A stretch of 49,711 nucleotides of DNA. It comes from Micromonospora cabrerizensis. Lineage in GTDB: Bacteria > Actinomycetota > Actinomycetes > Mycobacteriales > Micromonosporaceae. The notes below the pieces were generated by a model. The model was not told where the DNA came from and ran no database searches. It saw only the letters and a program-made list of their open reading frames with translations. Below are positions 1 to 7,830 of the stretch, piece after piece; the first letter of the stretch is position 1; each line of letters begins with the position of its first letter. The translations under genes and the position numbers were made by a program. The stretch covers positions 1 to 49,711 of the forward strand of contig NZ_JAKKFI010000091.1 of assembly GCF_022230955.1 (NCBI RefSeq), in the 5' to 3' direction.

Positions 1-30
1 GCGGGCAGACGCGCCGGACGCGCCGGACGC

Positions 31-144
31 GGCCGGCACGGGCAGACGCGGCCGGCACGGGCAGACACGGCCGGCACGGGCAGACACGGCCGGCACGGGC
101 GGACGCGGCCGGCACGGGCAGACGCGACCGGCACGGGCAGACGC
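31..144. repeat. 19-bp tandem repeat (minisatellite)
   Basis: Six consecutive copies of a 19-bp unit (consensus GGCCGGCACGGGCAGACGC) start at 31, 50, 69, 88, 107 and 126. They carry single-base changes such as CGC to CAC and GG to GA. More diverged GC-rich repeats flank them on both sides (1-30 and 145-180). The period is not a multiple of three, so conserved coding is unlikely. The array lies just beyond the clpC terminator. It could be slippage-generated spacer DNA; no function can be read from it. It may continue beyond the window edge. Confidence 0.9.
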
Positions 145-201
145 GGCGGGCCAGGCGGGTGCGGCGGGCTAGGCGGGTGCCTGTTACCTGTGGGGGTAGC
201 G

Positions 202-244
202 CAAAAAGCGGGGCCCCGGTGGCTCACGCCACCGGGGCCCCGCT
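202..244 (-). terminator. Intrinsic terminator of clpC
   Basis: Perfect 16-bp inverted repeat, 207-222 against 229-244, with a 6-nt loop. Read on the minus strand it is followed by TTTTT (202-206). It begins 14 nt past the clpC stop, giving the classic stem plus U-tract, which is uncommon in so GC-rich a genome. Confidence 0.9.
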
Positions 245-257
245 CCCTTGCTGCTGG

Positions 258-2807
258 TTATGCCACCTCGTCCGTGGCCGCTGCCGTGGTGCCGGCGGCG
301 GTGCCACCGAGGTCGGCCGGAACGGCGTCCGGAACCTCGACCGGCTTCTCCGCTCCCCGGAAGACGAGCTTCGACTTGTCGATGTCGTTCGGGTCGCCCT
401 CGCAGTCCACCACGACGATCTGACCCGGGGTCAGCTCGTTGAACAGGATCCGCTCGGAGAGGTTGTCCTCGATGTCGCGCTGGATCGTGCGACGAAGCGG
501 ACGTGCACCGAGCACCGGGTCGAAGCCCTTCGCCGCCAGGTACTTCTTGGCGTTGTCGGTCAGCTCCAGACCCATGTCCTTGTTGCGCAGCTGGCCCTCG
601 ATCCGCTGGATCATGATGTCCACGATCGAGAGGATCTCGGTCTGACGCAGCTGGTGGAAGACGATGGTGTCGTCGATCCGGTTGAGGAACTCAGGCCGGA
701 AGTGCTGCTTGAGCTCGTCGTTGACCTTCTGCTTCATCCGGTCGTAGTTGGACTCGGAGTCCTCCGACGCCTGGAAGCCCAGCGACACCGCCTTGGCGAC
801 GTCACGGGTGCCCAGGTTGGTGGTCAGGATGATGACCGTGTTCTTGAAGTCCACGATCCGACCCTGACCGTCGGTGAGCCGACCGTCCTCCAGGATCTGG
901 AGCAGCGTGTTGAACACGTCCGGGTGGGCCTTCTCGATCTCGTCGAAGAGGACCACCGAGAACGGCCGACGCCGCACCTTCTCGGTCAGCTGCCCGCCCT
1001 CGTCGTAGCCGACGTAGCCGGGAGGGGCACCCACGAGCCGGGAGACCGTGTAGCGGTCGTGGAACTCGGACATGTCCAGCTGGATGAGGGCATCCTCGCT
1101 GCCGAAGAGGAACTCGGCGAGCGCCTTGGACAGCTCGGTCTTACCGACACCGGACGGACCGGCGAAGATGAACGAGCCCGACGGGCGCTTCGGGTCCTTC
1201 AGGCCGGCCCGGGTACGCCGGATCGCCTTCGAGACCGCCTTGACCGCGTCCTCCTGGCCGATGACGCGCTTGTGCAGCTCGTCCTCCATGCGCAGCAGGC
1301 GTGAGGTCTCCTCCTCGGTCAGCTTGTAGACCGGGATGCCGGTCCAGTTGCCGAGCACCTCGGCGATCTGCTCGTCGTCAACCTCGCTGACGACGTCCAG
1401 GTCACCGGCCTTCCACTCCTTCTCCCGCTGAGCCTTCTGACCGAGGAGCTGCTTCTCCTTGTCACGCAGCTGAGCGGCGCGCTCGAAGTCCTGAGCGTCG
1501 ATCGCGGACTCCTTGTCGCGACGCACCTGGGCGATGCGCTCGTCGAAGTCACGCAGGTCTGGCGGCGCGGTCATCCGACGGATCCGCATCCGGGCACCGG
1601 CCTCGTCGATCAGGTCGATCGCCTTGTCCGGCAGGAAGCGGTCGGAAATGTACCGGTCGGCCAGCGTCGCGGCAGCCACGAGAGCGGCGTCGGTGATGCT
1701 CACCCGGTGGTGCGCCTCGTAGCGGTCACGCAGGCCCTTGAGGATCTCGATGGTGTGCGCCAGCGACGGCTCACCCACCTGGATCGGCTGGAAGCGGCGC
1801 TCGAGAGCGGCGTCCTTCTCCAGGTGCTTGCGGTATTCGTCGAGGGTGGTGGCGCCGATGGTCTGCAGCTCGCCACGGGCCAGCATCGGCTTGAGGATGC
1901 TCGCGGCGTCGATCGCGCCCTCGGCGGCACCCGCACCCACCAGGGTGTGGATCTCGTCGATGAACAGGATGATGTCGCCGCGGGTGCGGATCTCCTTGAG
2001 CACCTTCTTGAGGCGCTCCTCGAAGTCACCGCGGTAGCGGGAACCGGCGACGAGCGCGCCCAGGTCGAGCGTGTAGAGCTGCTTGTCCTTGAGAGTCTCG
2101 GGCACCTCGCCCTTGATGATCTTCTGGGAAAGCCCCTCCACCACGGCGGTCTTACCGACGCCGGGCTCACCGATCAGGACCGGGTTGTTCTTGGTACGGC
2201 GGGAGAGCACCTGCATGACCCGCTCGATTTCCTTCTCGCGCCCGATGACCGGGTCGAGCTTGCCCTCGCGGGCGGCCTGAGTCAGGTTGCGGCCGAACTG
2301 GTCCAGCACGAGGCTGGTCGACGGCGCGGCCTCACCCGGCGTGGCGCCCGCCGCGGCAGGCTCCTTGCCCTGGTAGCCGGAAAGCAGCTGGATCACCTGC
2401 TGGCGGACCCGGTTGAGGTCGGCGCCGAGCTTGACCAGCACCTGGGCGGCAACGCCCTCGCCCTCACGGATCAGCCCGAGCAGGATGTGCTCCGTGCCGA
2501 TGTAGTTGTGGCCGAGCTGCAGCGCCTCGCGCAGCGACAGCTCCAGCACCTTCTTGGCCCGCGGCGTGAACGGGATGTGCCCGCTCGGCGCCTGCTGGCC
2601 CTGGCCGATGATCTCCTCGACCTGCTGGCGGACGCCCTCCAGGGAGATGCCGAGGCTCTCCAGGGCCTTTGCCGCGACGCCTTCGCCTTCGTGGATCAGG
2701 CCCAGCAGGATGTGTTCCGTACCGATGTAGTTGTGGTTGAGCATCCGGGCCTCTTCTTGGGCCAGGACGACAACCCGTCGCGCTCGGTCGGTGAACCGCT
2801 CGAACAT
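258..2807 (-). CDS. clpC: ATP-dependent Clp protease ATP-binding subunit ClpC
   Basis: Hsp100/AAA+ unfoldase that feeds proteins to the ClpP peptidase in the cytoplasm. At 849 aa it has the usual ClpC length. Two Clp_N repeats lie at about residues 1-140. The first AAA domain has Walker A GEPGVGKT at about 213-220, a UvrB/C-like coiled middle segment lies near 420-460, and the second AAA domain has GPSGVGKT at about 550-557. The last 30 residues are a variable Ala/Thr/Asp-rich tail typical of actinobacterial ClpC. The ATG at 2807 begins the family's canonical MFERFTDRARRVVVLAQEEA. It is transcribed alone, has its own terminator at 202-244, and lies downstream of lsr2 on the same strand. I see no HAIR (HspR) operator upstream. 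Identification is secure. Confidence 0.98.
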   Translation of the reverse strand: MFERFTDRARRVVVLAQEEARMLNHNYIGTEHILLGLIHEGEGVAAKALESLGISLEGVRQQVEEIIGQGQQAPSGHIPFTPRAKKVLELSLREALQLGHNYIGTEHILLGLIREGEGVAAQVLVKLGADLNRVRQQVIQLLSGYQGKEPAAAGATPGEAAPSTSLVLDQFGRNLTQAAREGKLDPVIGREKEIERVMQVLSRRTKNNPVLIGEPGVGKTAVVEGLSQKIIKGEVPETLKDKQLYTLDLGALVAGSRYRGDFEERLKKVLKEIRTRGDIILFIDEIHTLVGAGAAEGAIDAASILKPMLARGELQTIGATTLDEYRKHLEKDAALERRFQPIQVGEPSLAHTIEILKGLRDRYEAHHRVSITDAALVAAATLADRYISDRFLPDKAIDLIDEAGARMRIRRMTAPPDLRDFDERIAQVRRDKESAIDAQDFERAAQLRDKEKQLLGQKAQREKEWKAGDLDVVSEVDDEQIAEVLGNWTGIPVYKLTEEETSRLLRMEDELHKRVIGQEDAVKAVSKAIRRTRAGLKDPKRPSGSFIFAGPSGVGKTELSKALAEFLFGSEDALIQLDMSEFHDRYTVSRLVGAPPGYVGYDEGGQLTEKVRRRPFSVVLFDEIEKAHPDVFNTLLQILEDGRLTDGQGRIVDFKNTVIILTTNLGTRDVAKAVSLGFQASEDSESNYDRMKQKVNDELKQHFRPEFLNRIDDTIVFHQLRQTEILSIVDIMIQRIEGQLRNKDMGLELTDNAKKYLAAKGFDPVLGARPLRRTIQRDIEDNLSERILFNELTPGQIVVVDCEGDPNDIDKSKLVFRGAEKPVEVPDAVPADLGGTAAGTTAAATDEVA

Positions 2808-2900
2808 GCCCTCGTGCTCCTCACGTGCCGTGCGCCTTGATGGTCAAGATCTTGGCGGGGCCGGTGCACGAACGTCCGGGACGGGCGTCCGTGCCTCCTT

Positions 2901-2906
2901 ACTCTA
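2901..2906 (-). promoter_or_regulatory. Candidate -10 element for clpC
   Basis: On the minus strand TAGAGT matches the actinomycete -10 pattern TAnnnT about 95 bp before the clpC ATG. No convincing TTGACA-like -35 sits 16-18 bp upstream, so this is only a candidate. Confidence 0.3.
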
Positions 2907-3045
2907 TCGTCGTTGACCGACTCAGCTGAGGTCGTGTGTCTCTGCTCTGGGTCGGTTCCACGTCGTTTTGGACAACCGTCCGCGCTCAGGAGGTGTTCCG
3001 GTAGTCCTGTCGCTACGCGCAGAGCGAAATCCGACTGGCGTGACA

Positions 3046-3099
3046 GGAGCCCGATCCGGGCTCCGGAAGCGCCGTGGAGGCGCTCCGAGTGGCTCGGAG
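3046..3099. other. Three stacked hairpins between lsr2 and clpC
   Basis: Three successive near-perfect inverted repeats: 3046-3053 with 3057-3064 (8 bp, 3-nt loop), 3068-3073 with 3079-3084 (6 bp), and 3083-3089 with 3093-3099 (7 bp, 3-nt loop, sharing two bases with the second). They lie in the 519-bp gap 2808-3326, which has no convincing protein gene. They could be read-through protection after lsr2, part of the clpC leader, or a small structured RNA; the sequence alone does not decide. Confidence 0.55.
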
Positions 3100-3148
3100 G
3101 GGGTCGACCGGAGGCCGCGACGAACGCCGCGCCCGGCCCTGGGGGAGG

Positions 3149-3191
3149 TTGTCCACAGGTTGTGGATAGCTGTTCCACTGGTTGTGGACAA
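3149..3191. promoter_or_regulatory. DnaA-box cluster
   Basis: Two perfect copies of the high-GC actinomycete DnaA box TTGTCCACA lie in opposite orientation at 3149-3157 and 3183-3191 (TGTGGACAA). A third site at 3161-3169 (TGTGGATAG) matches the general box TTATCCACA at 8 of 9 positions on the other strand. Start-to-start spacings are 12 and 22 bp. No dnaA, dnaN or other origin gene is nearby, so this is not oriC. A DnaA-titrating site, or DnaA control of clpC or lsr2-region transcription, is possible. Confidence 0.7.
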
Positions 3192-3246
3192 CGCCGCCCG
3201 GCGCCGAATGCTTCCCGGGCCCCAGCCGGACCTCAGCGGATACGGC

Positions 3247-3281
3247 GACGCCGGCCCGGAGAGGTGCTCCGGCCCGGCGTC
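3247..3281. terminator. Hairpin downstream of lsr2
   Basis: Inverted repeat 3247-3261 with 3267-3281 (14 of 15 pairs, 5-nt loop), 46 nt past the lsr2 stop. A smaller GGTGGC/GCCACC hairpin lies between it and the stop. There is no U-tract, as is common for actinomycete terminators. Confidence 0.6.
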
Positions 3282-3326
3282 GGTGTCGCCTGCGGTGGCA
3301 CAAGAGCCACCCGGTCGCTGAGGCGA

Positions 3327-3671
3327 TCAGCGCTTCGCGTGGTACTCGTCGACGATCTCCTGCGGGATACGACCCCGGTCCGAGATGTCCTTGCCGGACT
3401 TCTTGGCCCACTCGCGGATCGCCTTGTTCTGCTCACGATCGGCGGTCGCGCCACCGCGACCGCGGGCGGCACGCCCACCGATCACGACGCCGCCGCGACC
3501 GACCTTGGTGCCAGCGCCCACGTACGAGGCAAAAGCGTCGCGCAATTTAGCGGCGTTGGCCTTCGACAGGTCGATCTCGTACTGAACGCCGTCGAGCGCG
3601 AACTTGACGGTCTCGTCAGCGTCCCCGCCGTCCAGGTCATCGACCAGCTTGTGAATGATCTGCTTGGCCAC
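3327..3671 (-). CDS. lsr2: Lsr2-family nucleoid-associated protein (xenogeneic silencer)
   Basis: Small H-NS-like DNA-bridging protein that coats AT-rich DNA in actinobacteria. The 114-aa product begins MAKQIIHKLVDDLDGG, with the conserved acidic DDLDG and EIDLSKANAAKLRDAF dimerisation region. It ends with the DNA-binding domain SDRGRIPQEIVDEYHAK, whose RGR tripeptide is the AT-hook-like minor-groove reader. I chose GTG 3671 because AAAGGA sits 9 nt upstream and the protein then starts like other Lsr2 proteins; an in-frame GTG at 3698 and ATG at 3680 would add 9 or 3 unconserved residues. It sits between lysS and clpC on the minus strand, with DnaA boxes downstream. Confidence 0.95.
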   Translation of the reverse strand: MAKQIIHKLVDDLDGGDADETVKFALDGVQYEIDLSKANAAKLRDAFASYVGAGTKVGRGGVVIGGRAARGRGGATADREQNKAIREWAKKSGKDISDRGRIPQEIVDEYHAKR

Positions 3672-3760
3672 GTCCCACATTCCTTTCGAGCAGGGCACTC
3701 CTGCTTAACGAGAGCACAATAACCCGCGCGCCGCTCGCCGCGTCAATAGGATGCCGTTAC

Positions 3761-3780
3761 GGCCCGGCGTGAGCCGGGCC
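3761..3780. terminator. Hairpin downstream of lysS
   Basis: Perfect 8-bp inverted repeat GGCCCGGC/GCCGGGCC (3761-3768, 3773-3780) with a 4-nt loop, starting 3 nt past the lysS stop. No U-tract. Confidence 0.6.
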
Positions 3781-3783
3781 CGA

Positions 3784-5292
3784 CTACTCGGGTCGGACCA
3801 ACGGGAAGAGGATCGTTTCCCGAATTCCGAGCCCGGTCAGGGCCATCAACAGCCGGTCGATTCCCATTCCCATACCGCCGGCCGGCGGCATTCCATACTC
3901 CATCGCCCGGAGAAAGTCCTCGTCGAGACGCATCGCCTCGTCGTCGCCGCGGGCCGCCAGCTGCGCCTGGGCCACCAGCCGCTCGCGCTGCACCACCGGG
4001 TCGACCAGCTCCGAGTACCCGGTGCCCAGCTCGAAACCGAGCACGTAGAGGTCCCACTTCTCGGCCAGGCCCGGCTCGCTGCGGTGGGCCCGGGTGAGCG
4101 GGCTGGTCTCCTCCGGGTAGTCGCGCACGAAGGTGGGCGCCACAAGGCCGGGAACGACCAGCTCCTCGAACAGTTCCTCGGCCAGCTTGCCCGGCCCCCA
4201 CTTGGGGTCGACGGCCAATCCCACCTTGTCGGCGTACTCGACCAGGCGGGAACGTTCGGTGCGGACCGTGACCTCCTCGCCCAGCGCTTCGGAAAGCACG
4301 CCGAAGAGCGTCACCGACTGCCACTCGCCGCCCAGGTCGAACTCCCGACCGTCGGCGTGGGTCACCACCGTCGAACCGCTGACCGCGATCGCGGCCTGTT
4401 GCACGAGATTGCGGGTCAGCTCGCCGATCGTGTCGTAGTCGCCGTAGGCCTGGTACGTCTCCAGCATCGCGAACTCGGGCGAGTGCGAAGAGTCGACACC
4501 CTCATTACGGAAGTTGCGGTTGATCTCGAAGACGCGGTCGACGCCACCGACCACAGCGCGCTTGAGAAACAGTTCCGGCGCGATTCGCAGATACAGATCG
4601 GTGTTCAACGCATTGCTGTGGGTCACGAACGGTCGGGCCGCCGCGCCACCATGCAGCAGTTGCAACATCGGCGTTTCCACCTCGATGAAGCCCTGCCCGT
4701 GCAGTGAATCGCGCAGACTGCGTACGGCGGCGGCCCGGGTGCGGACCATCTCCCGTGCCTGCGGCCGGACGATCAGGTCGACGTAGCGCTGCCGGACGCG
4801 CGCCTCCTCGGAGAGCGGCTTGTGCGCCACCGGCAGTGGACGCAGCGCCTTGGCGGTCATCTCCCATTCCTGGGCCAGCACCGACAGCTCACCCCGGCGG
4901 CTGGTGATCACCTCACCGGTGACGCCGACGTGGTCGCCGAGGTCGACCAGGCGCTTCCAGGCCTCCAGTCGCTCCGGGCCGACCCGGTCCAGCGAGAGCA
5001 TCGCCTGCAACTCGGTGCCGTCGCCGTCCCGGAGGGTCGCGAAGCAGAGCTTCCCCGTGTTGCGTACGAAGATCACCCGACCGGTGACCGCGACCTGGTC
5101 ACCGGTTGCGGTGTCGGTCGGCAGGTCGGCGTAGCGCTCCCGGACCTGGGCCAGGGTGGTCGTGCGGGAGAAACCGACCGGGTAGGGCTCGACGCCCTCG
5201 GCGAGCATCCGGTCCCGCTTCTCCCGGCGGACCTTCATCTGCTCGGGAAGGTCGTCGGCGGGGTCCACTGGCACGGGGTTCTGCTCGCTCAC
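3784..5292 (-). CDS. lysS: Lysyl-tRNA synthetase, class II
   Basis: Charges tRNA-Lys with lysine in the cytoplasm. The 502-aa product has an N-terminal OB-fold anticodon-binding domain (about residues 50-150) and a class II catalytic core. Motif 2 is visible as FEINRNFRNEGVDSSHSPEF and motif 3 as GMGIDRLLMALTG, followed by the usual IRETILFPLVRP end. I prefer GTG 5292, preceded by AGGAAG at 6-nt spacing, over an in-frame GTG at 5310 that adds six residues. It is divergent from the methyltransferase at 5381, and a terminator-like hairpin follows at 3761-3780. No N-terminal membrane domain of the LysX type is present. Confidence 0.97.
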   Translation of the reverse strand: MSEQNPVPVDPADDLPEQMKVRREKRDRMLAEGVEPYPVGFSRTTTLAQVRERYADLPTDTATGDQVAVTGRVIFVRNTGKLCFATLRDGDGTELQAMLSLDRVGPERLEAWKRLVDLGDHVGVTGEVITSRRGELSVLAQEWEMTAKALRPLPVAHKPLSEEARVRQRYVDLIVRPQAREMVRTRAAAVRSLRDSLHGQGFIEVETPMLQLLHGGAAARPFVTHSNALNTDLYLRIAPELFLKRAVVGGVDRVFEINRNFRNEGVDSSHSPEFAMLETYQAYGDYDTIGELTRNLVQQAAIAVSGSTVVTHADGREFDLGGEWQSVTLFGVLSEALGEEVTVRTERSRLVEYADKVGLAVDPKWGPGKLAEELFEELVVPGLVAPTFVRDYPEETSPLTRAHRSEPGLAEKWDLYVLGFELGTGYSELVDPVVQRERLVAQAQLAARGDDEAMRLDEDFLRAMEYGMPPAGGMGMGIDRLLMALTGLGIRETILFPLVRPE

Positions 5293-5367
5293 GGCACGCT
5301 TCCTCGTCACGGAGATACAGGGGGTCAGGCCCGAGCGTACTCAAGCGCTCAGGGGGCCGTTACCGGA

Positions 5368-5373
5368 TAACCT
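5368..5373 (+). promoter_or_regulatory. Possible -10 of a leaderless transcript
   Basis: TAACCT (TAnnnT) ends 7 nt before the ATG of the methyltransferase, and no Shine-Dalgarno sequence precedes that ATG. This arrangement is typical of leaderless actinomycete mRNAs. No clear -35 is visible. Confidence 0.35.
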
Positions 5374-5380
5374 GCCCGGC

Positions 5381-6121
5381 ATGGCGGATCACACCCAGGC
5401 TCTCTCATTCGGTGCGGCGGCAGCAGACTACGACCGGTTTCGACCCCGTTATCCGGACGTGGCCGTGCGGTGGGCGCTGGACGGGCTGACGAGTCCCGCC
5501 CGCATCGTCGACCTGGGCGCGGGCACGGGCATCCTGACCCGCGGCGTGCTCGCCCTGGGCCACGAGGTGACCCCCGTGGAGCCCGACCCCGACATGCGCG
5601 CCCAACTGGCAGCCGCGACCCCGGGGCTCACGGCGCTGGCCGGCAACGCGGAGTCCGTGCCCCTGCCCGACGAGGTCGCGGACGCAGTGGTGGTGGGACA
5701 GGCGTACCACTGGTTCGACCGGGAGCCGGCGCACGTCGAGATCGCGCGCGTGCTGCGGCCCGGTGGGACGTTCGCCCCGATCTGGAACATGCGGGACGAT
5801 CGGGTGGACTGGGTCGCCGAGCTGGGCCGGATCGCGCACCTGGGGGACAACGCCGGCAACGTGTTCGAGAGGTACACCGACTTCGGCCCCGCGTTCGAGC
5901 CGATCGAGCTGGGCGAGTTCAGCCACCACACCACGCTCACGCCGGAGGAGGTCGTCGCGATGCTGCACACCCGCTCGTACTGGCTCACCGCCCCGGCCGA
6001 ACGGCGGGCAACGGTCGACCAGGAGCTGCGAAAGCTCCTGGCCACCCACCCCGACCTGGCCGGCCGCGAGACCGTCGAGCTGCCGTACCGCACGATCGTC
6101 CTGCGGGCCCGGCGGCGCTGA
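5381..6121 (+). CDS. Class I SAM-dependent methyltransferase
   Basis: A 246-aa Rossmann-fold methyltransferase of unknown substrate. Motif I VDLGAGTGILTRGVLALGH lies at about residues 42-60. An acidic residue at the end of strand 2 follows (VEPDPDMRAQL), and VVGQAYHWFD near 105-115 corresponds to the post-II region, with LRPGG after it. The pattern fits the small Methyltransf_11/25 group related to trans-aconitate or ubiquinone/menaquinone-type enzymes, but the substrate cannot be assigned. It is monocistronic, divergent from lysS and convergent with coaX. The ATG at 5381 lacks a Shine-Dalgarno sequence and may be leaderless. Confidence 0.85.
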   Translation: MADHTQALSFGAAAADYDRFRPRYPDVAVRWALDGLTSPARIVDLGAGTGILTRGVLALGHEVTPVEPDPDMRAQLAAATPGLTALAGNAESVPLPDEVADAVVVGQAYHWFDREPAHVEIARVLRPGGTFAPIWNMRDDRVDWVAELGRIAHLGDNAGNVFERYTDFGPAFEPIELGEFSHHTTLTPEEVVAMLHTRSYWLTAPAERRATVDQELRKLLATHPDLAGRETVELPYRTIVLRARRR

Positions 6122-6130
6122 CACCCCGCG

Positions 6131-6154
6131 CGGCCACCGCCGCCGGCGTGGCCG
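6131..6154. terminator. Bidirectional terminator-like hairpin
   Basis: Inverted repeat CGGCCAC/GTGGCCG (6131-6137, 6148-6154) fills the 34-bp gap between the convergent methyltransferase and coaX stops, so it can serve both transcripts. Confidence 0.5.
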
Positions 6155-6155
6155 G

Positions 6156-6914
6156 TCAGAGGTTGCGCTCGTAGACCATCCGCAGGCCGATCAGCGTGAT
6201 CATCGGCTCGTGGTGGGTGATGCTGCGGCACTCGTTGATCACCAGGGAGGCGAGGCCGCCGGTGGCGATCACCGCCCGCACCTCGCCCAGCTCCTCGGTC
6301 ATCCGCTCGACGATCCGGTCCACCTGACCGGCGAAGCCGAAGTACAGGCCGGCCTGGAGGCATTCCACGGTGTTCTTGCCGATCACCGAGCGAGGCTTCG
6401 TGGCCTCGACCTTGCGCAGCTGGGCGGCCCGGGCGGCCAGCGCGTCGAACGAGATCTCGATGCCCGGGGCGAACGCGCCGCCGAGGAACTCGCCCCGACC
6501 GCTGATCACGTCGAAGTTGGTGGTGGTGCCGAAGTCCACCACGATCGACGGCCCGCCGTAGAGGGTGTACGCCGCCAGGGTATTCACCACCCGGTCGGCG
6601 CCCACCTCCTTCGGGTTGTCGATCGCCAACTGCACCCCGGTCCGCACCCCGGGCTCGACGACGACACTCGGCAGGTCGGCGTAGTAACGGCCGAGCATGG
6701 TGCGCAGCGACCGCAGCGCCGCCGGCACCGTGGAGCAGGCGGCCACGCCGGTGATCTCGACGTTGTCCCCGGCGAGCAGGCCCCGGAACATCAGGCCCAA
6801 CTCGTCCGCCGTCGAGCGGGCATCGGTCTTGATCCGCCAGGAGTGCACCAGCTTGTCGCCGTCGAAGGTCGCCAGCACGGTGTTGGTGTTTCCGATGTCG
6901 ATGCAGAGCAGCAC
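6156..6914 (-). CDS. coaX: Type III pantothenate kinase
   Basis: Phosphorylates pantothenate with ATP, the first step from pantothenate to coenzyme A. At 252 aa it has the family length. The N terminus MLLCIDIGNTNTVLATFDGD holds the ASKHA-fold phosphate-binding motif with its catalytic Asp, and SIVVDFGTTTNFDVIS is the second conserved Asp motif. The C-terminal half has IATGGLASLV. It lies 17 nt downstream of nadC on the same strand and ends the pan/nad cofactor block, next to panC and panD, whose product it uses. Confidence 0.96.
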   Translation of the reverse strand: MLLCIDIGNTNTVLATFDGDKLVHSWRIKTDARSTADELGLMFRGLLAGDNVEITGVAACSTVPAALRSLRTMLGRYYADLPSVVVEPGVRTGVQLAIDNPKEVGADRVVNTLAAYTLYGGPSIVVDFGTTTNFDVISGRGEFLGGAFAPGIEISFDALAARAAQLRKVEATKPRSVIGKNTVECLQAGLYFGFAGQVDRIVERMTEELGEVRAVIATGGLASLVINECRSITHHEPMITLIGLRMVYERNL

Positions 6915-6931
6915 GCACGCAGCCTAGACAA

Positions 6932-7825
6932 CTACTGCGTGCGCAGGTCCAGCGCGATGTCCAGGATCGGCGAGGAGTGGGTCAACGCGCCCACCGAGAG
7001 GAAGTCGACGCCGGTCGCCGCGTAGCGGGCCGCGACCTCCAGGGTCAGGCCGCCGGTCGCCTCCAGCTCGGCCCGGTCACCCACCGCGGCCACCGCCTGG
7101 GCCAACAGCTCGGGGGACATGTTGTCGCAGAGCAGGAAGTCCGCCCCGGCCTCCACCGCCTCCACGGCCTCTTCGACTCCTGTCACCTCGACCTGCACCG
7201 GAACCTCCGGGAATGCCTCCCGAACCCGCCGGTACGCCGCCGTGATGCTTCCGGCCGCCAGCTTGTGGTTGTCCTTGATCATGGCCACGTCGTAGAGGCC
7301 CATCCGCTTGTTGGTGCCCCCGCCGGCGCGCACCGCGTACTTCTCCAGCGCCCGCAGGCCCGGCGTCGTCTTGCGGGTGTCCAGCACCATCGCCTTCGTG
7401 CCGGCCAGGGCGTCGGCCCAGGCACGGGTGTGGGTGGCCACCCCGGACATCCGGCAGAGCAGGTTGAGCGCCGTCCGCTCGGCCGTGAGCAGCAGCCGGG
7501 TCGGGCCGGTCACCGTGGCCAGCACGTCGCCGCGGGCCACCCGCTCGCCGTCGCGGGCCAGCACCGACACCTCGACGGTACGACCGAAGCCCGTCACCTC
7601 GCCCACCAGCTCGAACACGGCGGCGGCCACGGCCGTCCCGGCCAACACCCCGTCCGCGCGGGCCACCAGGTCGGCAGTGTTGGTCTGCTCCGCCGGAATG
7701 GTGGCCACGCTGGTGACGTCGAGGAAATCAGGGCCCAGGTCCTCGACCAGCGCGGTCTCGATCACCCGACGTACCTGCGCCGGATCCAGACCGGCCGCCC
7801 GCAGCGCCGCCTCCGTCGACTCCAT
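6932..7825 (-). CDS. nadC: Nicotinate-nucleotide pyrophosphorylase (carboxylating)
   Basis: Quinolinate phosphoribosyltransferase: quinolinate plus PRPP gives nicotinate mononucleotide, CO2 and PPi in de novo NAD synthesis. The 297-aa product has DTRKTTPGLRALEKYAVRAG and the substrate-binding loop GGGTNKRMGLYDVAMIKDNH. The loop has Lys where the family nearly always has His (NHR), an active-site change. ATG 7825 has GGAG 9 nt upstream. The reading frame is open to GTG 7885, inside a dispersed repeat, so a form with a 20-residue repeat-encoded N-terminal extension is possible. It follows nadB through two repeat copies and precedes coaX by 17 nt. Confidence 0.95.
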   Translation of the reverse strand: MESTEAALRAAGLDPAQVRRVIETALVEDLGPDFLDVTSVATIPAEQTNTADLVARADGVLAGTAVAAAVFELVGEVTGFGRTVEVSVLARDGERVARGDVLATVTGPTRLLLTAERTALNLLCRMSGVATHTRAWADALAGTKAMVLDTRKTTPGLRALEKYAVRAGGGTNKRMGLYDVAMIKDNHKLAAGSITAAYRRVREAFPEVPVQVEVTGVEEAVEAVEAGADFLLCDNMSPELLAQAVAAVGDRAELEATGGLTLEVAARYAATGVDFLSVGALTHSSPILDIALDLRTQ

Positions 7826-7830
7826 CAGTG

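Noticed and set aside
31..144. CRISPR array
   Set aside because: The units are contiguous with no spacers and only 19 bp long.
3149..3191. Chromosomal origin of replication
   Set aside because: Only three boxes, no AT-rich unwinding region, and no dnaA/dnaN neighbours.
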